From Zhongshania aliphaticivorans (GTDB taxonomy: Bacteria > Pseudomonadota > Gammaproteobacteria > Pseudomonadales > Spongiibacteraceae): a DNA stretch of 64,000 bases. The position numbers were made by a program, and so were the translations under genes. Below, piece by piece: positions 8,805 through 17,773 of this stretch (the stretch's first letter is position 1; each line of letters starts with the position of its first letter). The notes under the pieces are model-generated. The model saw nothing but the letters and a program-made list of their open reading frames with translations, made no database searches and was not told the DNA's origin. The stretch covers positions 62,001-126,000 of the forward strand of contig NZ_CP014544.1 of the NCBI RefSeq assembly GCF_001586255.1. The letters run 5' to 3'.

Positions 8805-11483
8805 TTGGAACAGCTTAATTTAGCGGAATTACTGACGTTTAACGGCCGCAGTGTGGTGCTAATGCCCAGCGATGCCAGCGCTCGCCAATGCCGCGAGCGC
8901 ATTGCCCAGTTGCGCGGCAGTCACGATCAGGCATTTATCGAAACCATTACGGTGATGCCTTTGGATCAGTGGTTTGCCGAGTTATGGGATGCCAGTTTTC
9001 CGGCTAAGCAAGTGCTGCGCCCTATTCAATTACTGGCTTTGGCCAGAGACATTATTGAATCCAGCGATTACTTCCCTGACAACTGTCTAAATAGCATGGC
9101 GATTGCTCGCCAGTTTGTAGATGCTTTTCAGCTCCACGCCCAGTACCGTTTGAGCGGCGACCGCGAGTATTATTTATTTTCCCAAGAGTACCAAGCTTTT
9201 CATCACTGGCAGCAAGCGCTGCAGGCCATATTAGATGAGCAGCAGGCGCTGAGTGCCCAGCAATTACCAGGGGCTTTATTGCCTATGTTGGCCGAGGGCA
9301 GTTTAGATCTGCCCGATCAACTAATACTGAGCACGGAGTTAAGCCTTAGCCCAGCGCCACGGCATTTTATTGAGCAGTGCGCTGAAGTACTGTCGATTAA
9401 ACAACTGACAATCGACGGCTTTAGCGCTACCCCGCTTTTTCAATCTGCTGCGCAATTAGAGCAAGAGTGCGAAGCGCTCACCGCGTGGTTGGGAGATTAC
9501 CTGAGCGCCGAGGGCGAACACGCCAATAAATTGCTCGCCGTATTGGTGCCAGATATAAATCAATACCAGCCGGTATTGCAGGCGGTGTTGCAACGTCAGC
9601 TTTATCCCAGTGGCCTATTTCCGGCAGCAGATACTCAGACCCGTGAACCTTGGTTGTTTGATGGCAGCGAAACACTCTTGTCTTACCCGCTGGTTAAATC
9701 AGCGTGGGATCTGATCTCACTCGCGTCTAAGGCATTGCCACTAGAGCAATTTAGCCGCGTGCTGCGCTCGCGCTTTGTGCGCGGTTGGCCAGCGGCGCGC
9801 AGCGTGCGGGCGCGGCTGGATTTGCGCTGGCGAGATCGCCTCGGTCCGGAGACCACCCTCAAAAGCGCGCTGGCCTTGGCAAAGAAGATCGAACAAGACG
9901 AGCCGCAGGTCAGTGATTTTCTTCACGATTTAGCCGCAATGCTCAAGACCATGCCGAGCGCGCAATTGCCTTCGGAGTGGGTGCGATTTTTTGATCAGTT
10001 GCTGCTCAGCGCGGGCTGGCCCAATGCCGATGATGACGACCCCGTGGTGGAACAATGCCGCCGTGGTTTTAGTCAGGCCATGGATGTGTTTCGCGCCCTC
10101 GACCGGCAACTGGGGCCGGTGAGCCACGACAGCGCCCTGTCTTGGCTGCAACATATTCTCAGTACCAAACGCTTTTCAGTCAGTCGCGACTGGGCTTGCC
10201 CAGTGCGAATTATGCAATACGACGATGCCCTCGGCCTACGCTTTGACGCCGTGTGGGTTATGGGCCTTGATGACGGCGCTCTGCCGCGCCGCGTTGAACC
10301 CTCGCCATTTTTGCCACTGGAATTACAGCAGCGAGCGGGGCTAGAAGACAGCGATCCCAGCCTGTGTTTGCAGCGCGACCGCGCCTTGCTCAACAGCTTA
10401 TTAGCCTCGGCGCCGCTGGTAAAAATCAGCCACTGCCGCGAGAGCGAGGTTGGCAGTCCCCAAGGCCCCTGCTCACTGCTGCCTCAGTGGCAGGAGGATG
10501 AGCAGCGCGAGATTGGCAATCGCTACCAAGCCAGCGGCCAAGTGACGACACCTGCCAGTGATGATGTGCGGGCGATTGATCCCGCCCAGCGCGACAGTAT
10601 TCGCGGCGGCACCGGCTTGTTTAAGGAGTACGCCAGCAGCCCATTTTTCGCCTTTTTAAAATACCGCTTAAATCTGCGCGAGTTCCCCCAGCCCGCCGAA
10701 GGTTTAGACCATCGGGTGCAGGGCATTTTGGTTCACGACACTATGCAGCATGTTTGGGAGCGGTTAAAAAACAAGGCGGCTCTCGATGCTCTAAATAGCG
10801 TGCAGCTAGAGGCCGCCGTGCGCAGCTGCTGTGAGCAGGCATTAGCAGGCCCAGAGTTTAGCGTTGCCCGGTTTGGCGAATCCTTATTAAATATTGAAAA
10901 AGAGCGCGTGATTCGCTTGGTGTGCAGCTGGTTAGAAGAAAAAGAAAAACAGCGCCTGCAAGATTTTGAAGTGATCGCGGTTGAGCAATTAATTGAAACC
11001 AAATTAGCAGGTATTCCCCTGCGCTTGCGCATGGACCGCATTGATAATATTGGCGGCAAGCATCTGGTAATCGACTATAAAACCGGCAGCATTAATGGTC
11101 GCTCACTTAATGTCGATAGCCTGACCGAACCCCAGTTGCCGATCTATGCTTTGGTGCAGTCGGGAGATGAAGCTAAGGACTCACTGCATATCGACGGCGT
11201 CATGCTCGCCCAGCTTAAAAGCCCAGAGGACTTAGCCATTCATATGCGCAGCAATTGGGCCAATAGCGTGATTGCAAAACGCCCAGACAAAGACAATGAC
11301 GTCGACAGCCCCGATAAATGGCAGGCGGAACTCGATGCCTGGTCAACCGCACTGCAAGGCATGGCCGAAGGCATTTTGGCGGGCAATATTCAGCATGATT
11401 ACAGCCAGAATTACGGCCGCAGTTTTAGTCAGTTTTTACTGCCCCTGCTGCGCGATAGCCTTGAACAGGAGGATGCCGAATGA
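8805..11483 (+). CDS. AddB-like PD-(D/E)XK nuclease (TIGR03623-type DNA repair protein)
   Basis: 892-residue protein of the type annotated as probable DNA repair protein in gammaproteobacteria, partner of the next gene. The N-terminal two thirds resemble an inactivated helicase (no Walker A visible; blocks such as FDAVWVMGLDDGALPRR). The C-terminal nuclease domain carries LRLRMDRIDNIGGKHLVIDY followed by KTG, the acidic and lysine residues of a RecB/AddB-type nuclease (Asp near 755). It starts at TTG (8805) with GAAGGGA about 8 bases upstream. The stop overlaps the downstream helicase start (ATGA). Together they likely process double-strand ends for recombination in place of RecBCD. Confidence 0.82.
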   Translation: MEQLNLAELLTFNGRSVVLMPSDASARQCRERIAQLRGSHDQAFIETITVMPLDQWFAELWDASFPAKQVLRPIQLLALARDIIESSDYFPDNCLNSMAIARQFVDAFQLHAQYRLSGDREYYLFSQEYQAFHHWQQALQAILDEQQALSAQQLPGALLPMLAEGSLDLPDQLILSTELSLSPAPRHFIEQCAEVLSIKQLTIDGFSATPLFQSAAQLEQECEALTAWLGDYLSAEGEHANKLLAVLVPDINQYQPVLQAVLQRQLYPSGLFPAADTQTREPWLFDGSETLLSYPLVKSAWDLISLASKALPLEQFSRVLRSRFVRGWPAARSVRARLDLRWRDRLGPETTLKSALALAKKIEQDEPQVSDFLHDLAAMLKTMPSAQLPSEWVRFFDQLLLSAGWPNADDDDPVVEQCRRGFSQAMDVFRALDRQLGPVSHDSALSWLQHILSTKRFSVSRDWACPVRIMQYDDALGLRFDAVWVMGLDDGALPRRVEPSPFLPLELQQRAGLEDSDPSLCLQRDRALLNSLLASAPLVKISHCRESEVGSPQGPCSLLPQWQEDEQREIGNRYQASGQVTTPASDDVRAIDPAQRDSIRGGTGLFKEYASSPFFAFLKYRLNLREFPQPAEGLDHRVQGILVHDTMQHVWERLKNKAALDALNSVQLEAAVRSCCEQALAGPEFSVARFGESLLNIEKERVIRLVCSWLEEKEKQRLQDFEVIAVEQLIETKLAGIPLRLRMDRIDNIGGKHLVIDYKTGSINGRSLNVDSLTEPQLPIYALVQSGDEAKDSLHIDGVMLAQLKSPEDLAIHMRSNWANSVIAKRPDKDNDVDSPDKWQAELDAWSTALQGMAEGILAGNIQHDYSQNYGRSFSQFLLPLLRDSLEQEDAE

Positions 11484-14400
11484 GCAATTTTCCGCGTCCG
11501 CCAGACCAAGATCAGCGCGAGCTTGCCGTTGACCCCAGCCACTCAGTATTGGTACGCGCTCCTGCTGGCTCCGGTAAAACCGGCGTGTTGCTGCTGCGCT
11601 ATTTGCGCTGCCTGCTCACCGTTGACCAGCCAGAAAAAGTGGTCGCCATTACCTTTACGAATAAAGCGGCAGGCGAAATTAAAGAGCGGGTTATCCATGC
11701 CCTGCAAGCTGGCGCCAAGGCCCAGAGCGGTGATAATAGCGAGTCGCCTAGCTCAGGCTTTGAAGAAGATATTCGGGATGCCGTGAATCAGGTATTGGCC
11801 CACGACGCTGCCCAACATTGGTCCCTGCTAGAGAACAGCGCCCGCCTGCGCATAACCACCTTCGACAGTTTTTGCGGCAGCCTAGTCCGCCGCCTGCCCT
11901 TGCTGTCAGGTTTGGGCGCCGCCGCGCCGCTTAGTGATGCCGATGCTCTTTACCGCGAGACAATACTCAGCCTGTTTAGGCAAATGGACGCCGCCAATTG
12001 CCCGCCAGCCTTGGCCGAGGCCCTGCAGAGTCTATTGGCCTACGGCAGCAACCGTATAGAAACCCTGTTGCCCTTGCTTGCCGCGCTGCTGTCTAAGCGC
12101 GATCAGTGGTTAAAGGACGTGCTGAGTGGCGATATTGATGAAATGGAGCAGGCGCTTGCCGAGGAAGTCGCCAGTCAATTTGAGCCCGCCTGGGAGGCAT
12201 TGCAGGGCTTAAACATCGATCAATTAATTCGCGGTTTTATTGAATCTTCTGGCGGCAATGAAGCCCATGCCTGGGCGGGAGATCTGCGCTCAGCCGATGA
12301 TTTGGGGCTGGATGATTTTGAGTTAATTCAAACCTTGGCGAGCACCATGCTCAGCGGCAAGGGTGAGCTGTATAAACCCCGCTCTTTAAACTACGCCGGA
12401 CTCAAAGCCGGTCAGCCGGGCACCGCCGAGGCCAAGGCTTGGCTTAAAAACCTAGAAGACATTGATCAGTTTGCGCAGGTATCAGACCACCTCGCTTGTA
12501 TCGCCAATTTGCCGCCACCGTATTTCCCTGATAGCAGCCGGGAATTGGTTGGTCATTTCCGTCTTGCCCTTGCGTATTTACTGGCGCATTTGCGGCTTAG
12601 TTTTGAGCGCAAGGGCGGTGTCGATTTTGGCGAGATCGCCCAGCGCGCGATTATTGCGTTAAGCAGCGAAGGTGCTATTGAACACGGCGAAGCCATTGGC
12701 GATGCGCTATTAGTAGAAGATCGTGTTCGCCATATATTGGTGGACGAGATGCAAGACACCTCGGTGAGCCAAATCGAATTACTTGAGGCCCTATGTCAGG
12801 GCTGGGAAGAACGCGACGGCCGCAGTGTGTTTTTCTGTGGCGATTTACAGCAATCTATCTACGCATTTCGGGGCAGTTTGGTGAGTTTGTTTGACGAACT
12901 TATGCAGCGTGGTAGCTTTGCCGGAAAAACCCTTGTGCCTTTGCAGCTTAAGGCCAATTTCCGCTCCTCACCCGATTTGGTTAACTGGGTGAACGACGCC
13001 TTTAAAATTTTGTTTACCGACCGTGGCCGTCACTACGAAGCGGCCCTGCCCCAGCGTAGCAATACAGGCTTGGTGAAAATTCATCCCCAGGTGTTGGCCA
13101 AGGGCGTGGATGGGAAGGCAGGTGCAGCACTGGCAGAGGCGAAGCAGATCGCTGATTATCTTGTCGCTTTACAGGCTCGGGATGCCGAGGTCGGCAAGGT
13201 GTCGTCGGTGGCGATTCTGGTTCGCAGTCGCAGCCATTTAAAACAGATTATTCCGGCGCTCAAGGCGGCGGGTTTGGACTTTTCTGGTCAAGATATCGAC
13301 AGCCTTGGCACCACCCCAGCGGTGATGGATTTTATGGCTCTGCTGCGGGCGCTGTGGCACGAGGCCGACGACGTCGCTTGGGCCAGCGTGTTGCGCGCCC
13401 CTTTCGTTGGCCTGAGTTGGGATGATTTGTTGCAGTTGCGCGAAGGCGGCGCTCTACTTCGCGATGCGATTATGGATGAGGCGCACAGTGTTCATCTGAC
13501 TGACGATGGCAGGCTTGCGGTGGAGCGCTTGCGCAGCACCATGCAGTGGTTGGAGAGCTGCCCCGAAAGCCGTGACCTGCGCTGGGCGCTGCGCAGTGCG
13601 TGGCATTTACTGGGTGGCCCAGCCTGTATCGAAGCCCATCAGCAAAGTGATATTGATCGGGTGCTGCGGCTATTAGACGACTACGCCCCTGCGGGTTTGC
13701 TGGAAGATATTCAGGCGCTGGAACGTGCTTTAGAGCGTTTATACGCCGCCCCGCCCAGTAGTCATATTGAATTAATGACGGTACATAAATCTAAGGGTCT
13801 GGAGTTCGACGTTGTCATCTTGCCGGGGCTTGGCGCGGCGGGTCGCAATGCCGACCGTGAGCTGTTGGCGTGGCAGCGCCTGCGCGGCCATATGATTTTT
13901 GCCCCTAAACCCCAACGCAATAATAGTGAGAAAGCGGCAGACAAGCTCTATAACTATATGAGTGAGAGCCAGCGTCGGGCTCTTGATGAGGAAATGGACA
14001 GGCTAATCTATGTGGCCTTGACCCGTGCCAAGCGTGAGCTACATTTATTTGGGGTTTGCCAAATCAACAGCAAAGGCGATGTTGCGGCCAAATCCGGTAG
14101 CGTATTGGCAAGGTTGTGGGACAGCGTCGGTGAGGCTTTTGAACAGGCCGAGCTTATTGAGCAAGACGACGATGTTGCGCCAATGCGGGTTCCTTTGGCG
14201 CCGCGTTTGCGCAATTACGACATAAACCTTAGCCCCGCATGGCAGCCGCCGGAGCCGGTGGTGTCGCCTTTGCAGCGTGCTCAGCGGCAAACCGAAAATG
14301 CGGTGTTGGAAGATAATATTGAAGACCGCGCAGTCGGTATTGTGTTTCATGAACTGATGGAGCGGCTTGGCCGCGGTGGCGATAGCGCGAGCTGGACGGC

Positions 14401-14839
14401 AGATGAAAGTCGTTTACGGCAGGGGGTTATTCAGCGTCTGCGCCATCACTGCCATCCTGAACCAGCTCTGCAAGACAGTGTTGATCGGGTGCTGAGTTTA
14501 TTAAGCAATACCCTAAGTTGCGCCAAGGGCCAGTGGATACTCGCGAGCTATCAGTGGCAAGACAGCGAACAGACTATTCGCCGCATGCTCGCAGGGCAAT
14601 GGCAAACTCTGATTTTAGATCGTGTTTTCATCGACGATGGACGCTGCTGGATTGTGGATTATAAAACAGCCAGTAGCCGTGGCAGCGTCGACGCGTTTTT
14701 AGACGCACAAGCGGAAAGATATAGTGCAAAAATGCGAATTTATGCACAAGCTTTACGGGCAACTGGGGTAGAATGCGCGATCTCGACGGCGCTGTATTTC
14801 CCAGCGCATCAGCGTTTGCTGGTATTGGAAGAAATTTAA
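11480..14839 (+). CDS. AddA-like UvrD-family helicase/exonuclease
   Basis: 1119-residue superfamily 1A helicase with a C-terminal nuclease. Walker A is APAGSGKT (residues 27-34), followed by motif Ia AITFTNKAAGE, motif II VDEMQDTS (near 422), motif III CGDLQQSIYAFRG, and motifs V/VI MTVHKSKGLEFDVV and YVALTRAKREL. A RecB-type nuclease motif IVDYKTASS lies near residue 1058. It is coupled to the preceding nuclease gene by a 4 bp overlap, so the two are produced as a heterodimer that unwinds and trims broken DNA ends. No RecC-like gene is present in the window. Confidence 0.88.
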   Translation: MSNFPRPPDQDQRELAVDPSHSVLVRAPAGSGKTGVLLLRYLRCLLTVDQPEKVVAITFTNKAAGEIKERVIHALQAGAKAQSGDNSESPSSGFEEDIRDAVNQVLAHDAAQHWSLLENSARLRITTFDSFCGSLVRRLPLLSGLGAAAPLSDADALYRETILSLFRQMDAANCPPALAEALQSLLAYGSNRIETLLPLLAALLSKRDQWLKDVLSGDIDEMEQALAEEVASQFEPAWEALQGLNIDQLIRGFIESSGGNEAHAWAGDLRSADDLGLDDFELIQTLASTMLSGKGELYKPRSLNYAGLKAGQPGTAEAKAWLKNLEDIDQFAQVSDHLACIANLPPPYFPDSSRELVGHFRLALAYLLAHLRLSFERKGGVDFGEIAQRAIIALSSEGAIEHGEAIGDALLVEDRVRHILVDEMQDTSVSQIELLEALCQGWEERDGRSVFFCGDLQQSIYAFRGSLVSLFDELMQRGSFAGKTLVPLQLKANFRSSPDLVNWVNDAFKILFTDRGRHYEAALPQRSNTGLVKIHPQVLAKGVDGKAGAALAEAKQIADYLVALQARDAEVGKVSSVAILVRSRSHLKQIIPALKAAGLDFSGQDIDSLGTTPAVMDFMALLRALWHEADDVAWASVLRAPFVGLSWDDLLQLREGGALLRDAIMDEAHSVHLTDDGRLAVERLRSTMQWLESCPESRDLRWALRSAWHLLGGPACIEAHQQSDIDRVLRLLDDYAPAGLLEDIQALERALERLYAAPPSSHIELMTVHKSKGLEFDVVILPGLGAAGRNADRELLAWQRLRGHMIFAPKPQRNNSEKAADKLYNYMSESQRRALDEEMDRLIYVALTRAKRELHLFGVCQINSKGDVAAKSGSVLARLWDSVGEAFEQAELIEQDDDVAPMRVPLAPRLRNYDINLSPAWQPPEPVVSPLQRAQRQTENAVLEDNIEDRAVGIVFHELMERLGRGGDSASWTADESRLRQGVIQRLRHHCHPEPALQDSVDRVLSLLSNTLSCAKGQWILASYQWQDSEQTIRRMLAGQWQTLILDRVFIDDGRCWIVDYKTASSRGSVDAFLDAQAERYSAKMRIYAQALRATGVECAISTALYFPAHQRLLVLEEI

Positions 14840-14918
14840 GTGTTTGGCTAAGCCCATGGGGCCTAGTTTTGATTGGCTATTTAGCGGCTGTATTGCTCGT
14901 ATTTGGGAATGGTTTTAC

Positions 14919-15512
14919 ATGAAACAAGCGCTTTATTTCGGTGTGCTTTCGGTATTGCTGGCGGGTTGCAGTCAGTTTAAAACCAATAAACAAACGGCGC
15001 CGATCCCAATTAATTTAGAAAGCCATGTTCAGGCGCTCGATGAGAACGCGCAAGCGGAGGACGTGCCAACACCGACGCCGAAGATTATCACCAGTAATAG
15101 TCGTACTATGTTACTAGGCAAGTGGTATGGCATTCGTAAAACCAATAATGGCGGTCAAAAAGAGTGGCTAACCGAGCGTTCGGCAGACGGCACTTACCGG
15201 GTTGATTTTCGCTTCACCGCTAAAAATGGTGATGTTCGCACCCAGTCGGAAGTGGGATTTTGGGGCGTCTCTGGCGGCACCTATTTCCGTATTTTTAGGG
15301 GCTGGATCACCATAGAAGGGATGAAACCGGCCGACCCAACCAAGGCAGATCATTATGATGCCTATGCCATTCAATCACTCAATGACACCTACTTTAGCTA
15401 TAAGCATGTTAACCGTGAGCACGTCTATACGGTGAAAAAAATGCCAGCAGATTTTCGCCTTCCCCTCAATGTTAAAAGCGAAAGTGACGAGCCTTTAACG
15501 TTTAGTTTTTAA
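14919..15512 (+). CDS. Hypothetical lipoprotein
   Basis: 197-residue putative lipoprotein. The frame is open from a TTG at 14844, but the ATG at 14919 begins an ideal lipoprotein signal (MKQALYFGVLSVLLAGCSQF) with lipobox LAGC, so I start it there. The mature part has a short disordered Thr/Pro linker, then a compact domain starting TMLLGKWYGIRKTNNGGQKE and containing repeated beta-type pairs (FRIFRGWITIEG, YDAYAIQSLNDTYFSYKHV). This resembles a lipocalin/META-like small beta domain that senses or binds something in the envelope. I do not recognise a named family. It follows the helicase gene closely and may be co-transcribed. Confidence 0.7.
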   Translation: MKQALYFGVLSVLLAGCSQFKTNKQTAPIPINLESHVQALDENAQAEDVPTPTPKIITSNSRTMLLGKWYGIRKTNNGGQKEWLTERSADGTYRVDFRFTAKNGDVRTQSEVGFWGVSGGTYFRIFRGWITIEGMKPADPTKADHYDAYAIQSLNDTYFSYKHVNREHVYTVKKMPADFRLPLNVKSESDEPLTFSF

Positions 15513-15539
15513 CTGCTAATGACCGTTTTGTGGCGTTAA

Positions 15540-16235
15540 TTATAAAAACCAACGCGCCGCAAAGGGCACAAAGACGGCGGTAAATGCGCCGGTTAGGCAC
15601 AGCGCTAAGCTAGAAAAAGCGCCGGCCACGGGGCTGCGTTCAAATGCGCGGGAAGTGCCAATAGCGTGGGCGGCAAGGCCCAAACAAAAGCCCCAAAGTC
15701 GATCGTCCTGAATATCCAGCCTATTAAATAGCCACGTAATAGTGGTGATCCCCACTACGCCGGTCAAAATAACTGAGGCTACCGCGATGGTGGTAATGCC
15801 GCCAATGTCTTGGGTAACGGCTATCGCAATTGGGGTGGTAATGGATTTAGTCGTTAGAGACAACAAGGTGCTTTGATTAGCGCCAAACAGCCACGCGAGG
15901 ATTAAAGCTGATGCAGAGGCAAAAATAGCGCCAACGGTGACTGTGATCAGTAGCGGCCCAGCCATATTGCGAAGCAAATGCAATTGCCGATATAGGGGCA
16001 CCGCCAGCGCGACGGTGGCCGGCCCCAGTAAAAAAGTCAGCCAATCAATATTACGGTAATAGGCGTGGTAGTCCTGGCCAAGTACTATAAGAGCGAGGGC
16101 GATGAGGCTCGCGCCACTAATAGTGGGGTGCAAAATTGCGGCTCGACCACTGCCCAAATACATAAACATGGCGCCTTGGTAGGCGAGTAACGTCAGGGTA
16201 ATGGCAAACAGCGGGCCGTGGAATAAATCGCTCAT
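15540..16235 (-). CDS. lrgB: LrgB/CidB-family membrane protein
   Basis: 231 residues, almost entirely membrane helices, with the family stretches KSITTPIAIAVTQDIGG and FCLGLAAHAIGTSRAFE (the GTSRA motif typical of LrgB). LrgB works with LrgA in holin-like or small-metabolite (pyruvate/glycolate) transport across the inner membrane. It overlaps lrgA by 4 bp and is the last gene of dsbB-lrgA-lrgB. Which metabolite is carried is not visible. Confidence 0.88.
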   Translation of the reverse strand: MSDLFHGPLFAITLTLLAYQGAMFMYLGSGRAAILHPTISGASLIALALIVLGQDYHAYYRNIDWLTFLLGPATVALAVPLYRQLHLLRNMAGPLLITVTVGAIFASASALILAWLFGANQSTLLSLTTKSITTPIAIAVTQDIGGITTIAVASVILTGVVGITTITWLFNRLDIQDDRLWGFCLGLAAHAIGTSRAFERSPVAGAFSSLALCLTGAFTAVFVPFAARWFL

Positions 16236-16579
16236 AAATGGCTACTGCGTCGCTGTAAAAAGCGAATTAACAGACCGCAAAAGACCAAGGTGCAAACGGT
16301 GCCAAGACTGACTGCGGCAATAAAGGCCGGCCACTGATCGGCAAAGCCTGCGCCTAAAAAGAAGACACCTGCCGCCGGTGCCATTAATAATAAAGGCAGT
16401 AATTCAATTAGCTTTTGGCTACCGCTTTCTAAGTCCTTTGGCACGCTGCCGCGTATGCACAAACCACAAAACAGCAATAGCATGCCAATTACGGGGCCAG
16501 GCAGGGGTAGGTTTAGCGCGCGCTGCACAAACTCCCCGACCAGTTGGCAGCCGAGCAGCGTTAAAAAGCCTGCTAGCAT
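16232..16579 (-). CDS. lrgA: CidA/LrgA-family holin-like protein
   Basis: 115 residues with four predicted helices and the family signature LPLPGPVIGMLLLFCGL near the N-terminus. CidA/LrgA proteins are small holin-like membrane proteins paired with CidB/LrgB. Its ATG overlaps the dsbB stop codon (TGATG) and its end overlaps lrgB by 4 bp, so the three genes are translationally chained. Confidence 0.88.
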   Translation of the reverse strand: MLAGFLTLLGCQLVGEFVQRALNLPLPGPVIGMLLLFCGLCIRGSVPKDLESGSQKLIELLPLLLMAPAAGVFFLGAGFADQWPAFIAAVSLGTVCTLVFCGLLIRFLQRRSSHL

Positions 16580-17073
16580 CAGCGCTTAACCATGGGTAGC
16601 GCGCTCGCAATGGCGCAAAGGCCTAGGCCAATAAAAGCAAATAGCGACCAGTTCGGCATGCTTAAGCCAAACAGTGTCCACACGATTTCGGCGCAATTGC
16701 CGTCGCCAATCATGAGGGTGCTAAAGGCTTCGCCAAAAGGCAAATTGGCAAACATATATTCGAGGCTAGGGCCGCAGGCGGGAGCTTGATCAGCCGGAAG
16801 GCCTTGCAGCCAAACTTGCCGATACGCTACGGCGCCGCCAAGCGAGGTGAACAACACCATTAGACCAGCACTGAGGTAGCGGCCTTTTTGTTGGGGGTGG
16901 ATAAGCAGCGCGGCGAAGGCGACCAGTGCGGTAAGCACAAAAAATGCGCGTTGAGTTATACACAGTGGGCAGGGGTGCAGGCCATCAAAATACTGGGCAT
17001 ACAGTGCATAGCCCAGCAGAGCGCAGCAGCACGATACAATAAAAGCGTAAATCCAGCGGGATGTGAGCGGCAT
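16579..17073 (-). CDS. dsbB: Disulfide bond formation protein DsbB
   Basis: 164-residue inner-membrane quinone-linked oxidase that re-oxidises DsbA. Four membrane helices are visible. The first catalytic pair is in HPCPLCITQRAFF (CPLC, periplasmic loop 1) and the second pair lies in the second periplasmic loop (ACGPSLEYM ... GDGNCAEIVW). Length and layout are normal. It leads a three-gene chain with lrgA and lrgB, an unusual partnership that may only be transcriptional. Confidence 0.92.
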   Translation of the reverse strand: MPLTSRWIYAFIVSCCCALLGYALYAQYFDGLHPCPLCITQRAFFVLTALVAFAALLIHPQQKGRYLSAGLMVLFTSLGGAVAYRQVWLQGLPADQAPACGPSLEYMFANLPFGEAFSTLMIGDGNCAEIVWTLFGLSMPNWSLFAFIGLGLCAIASALPMVKR

Positions 17074-17146
17074 TTGAGTCTCTCCGTGAACGCCATACAG
17101 TAGGGGATTATCTAAAAACAGACAAGTCCGACCTTGGTCGTGTACT

Positions 17147-17773
17147 TTAGTGCGACCTTAGGTCGGGTTTAGGGCTAAATTCATTACATAATTGGGCGAT
17201 TAAATTTGGGTATAACATTGCGAATTGTTGGTTTATCAAGGGTAGTACCTTCGCTAGCTCCGGCCCGCAGTGAGCCAGTGGATTGTCGCGCTTTACCCGT
17301 TGGCCGATGCGCGCAAGCATAGTTTCAATCGTCTGCCAGTTGCCCAAATTACTCAGTACATCGTATTGGGCCAGCACTCGGATCTGGCGTTTAGCTGGGC
17401 TTGGGTAATTGTCGCAGCGTTCGAGCAGGCTGCGATAGCTCTGGGCGTTAAATTCTTTCAGGTCTTGGTGGTGAAAGCGCGGCCAGTTCACACTCAAACA
17501 GTGATCAAAACACACGTCTAACATAATGCCACCATAGCGGCGGTAACTTGGCGGCAGTGCCTCCAGACATTCGCCAACCAAGGGGTGGCTGTCGGTTAGC
17601 GCATCAATGCGTCGATGCAGACGAATGCCGACTTCCCAAGCACTGGGGTAGTCACCGCGCAGGGGGCCTTTAACAAAATCGCCTAATAACCCCCCTACTA
17701 ATAGACCTTTGGCCTCTAAGTTACAGCGTTGTGCAACTTGTTCGGCGAGCAGAAAATGGGCGAGGTAATTCAC
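17147..17773 (-). CDS. acpH: Acyl carrier protein phosphodiesterase
   Basis: 208 residues of the AcpH family (HD-superfamily-like), which removes the 4'-phosphopantetheine arm from acyl carrier protein. The start MNYLAHFLLAEQ and the GLLGDFVKG motif are characteristic, with further conserved His/Asp residues (LHRRIDALTDSHP, LDVCFDHCLSVNW). The ATG overlaps the stop of gshA by 4 bp on the minus strand, so it is co-translated with glutamate-cysteine ligase. Confidence 0.87.
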   Translation of the reverse strand: MNYLAHFLLAEQVAQRCNLEAKGLLVGGLLGDFVKGPLRGDYPSAWEVGIRLHRRIDALTDSHPLVGECLEALPPSYRRYGGIMLDVCFDHCLSVNWPRFHHQDLKEFNAQSYRSLLERCDNYPSPAKRQIRVLAQYDVLSNLGNWQTIETMLARIGQRVKRDNPLAHCGPELAKVLPLINQQFAMLYPNLIAQLCNEFSPKPDLRSH

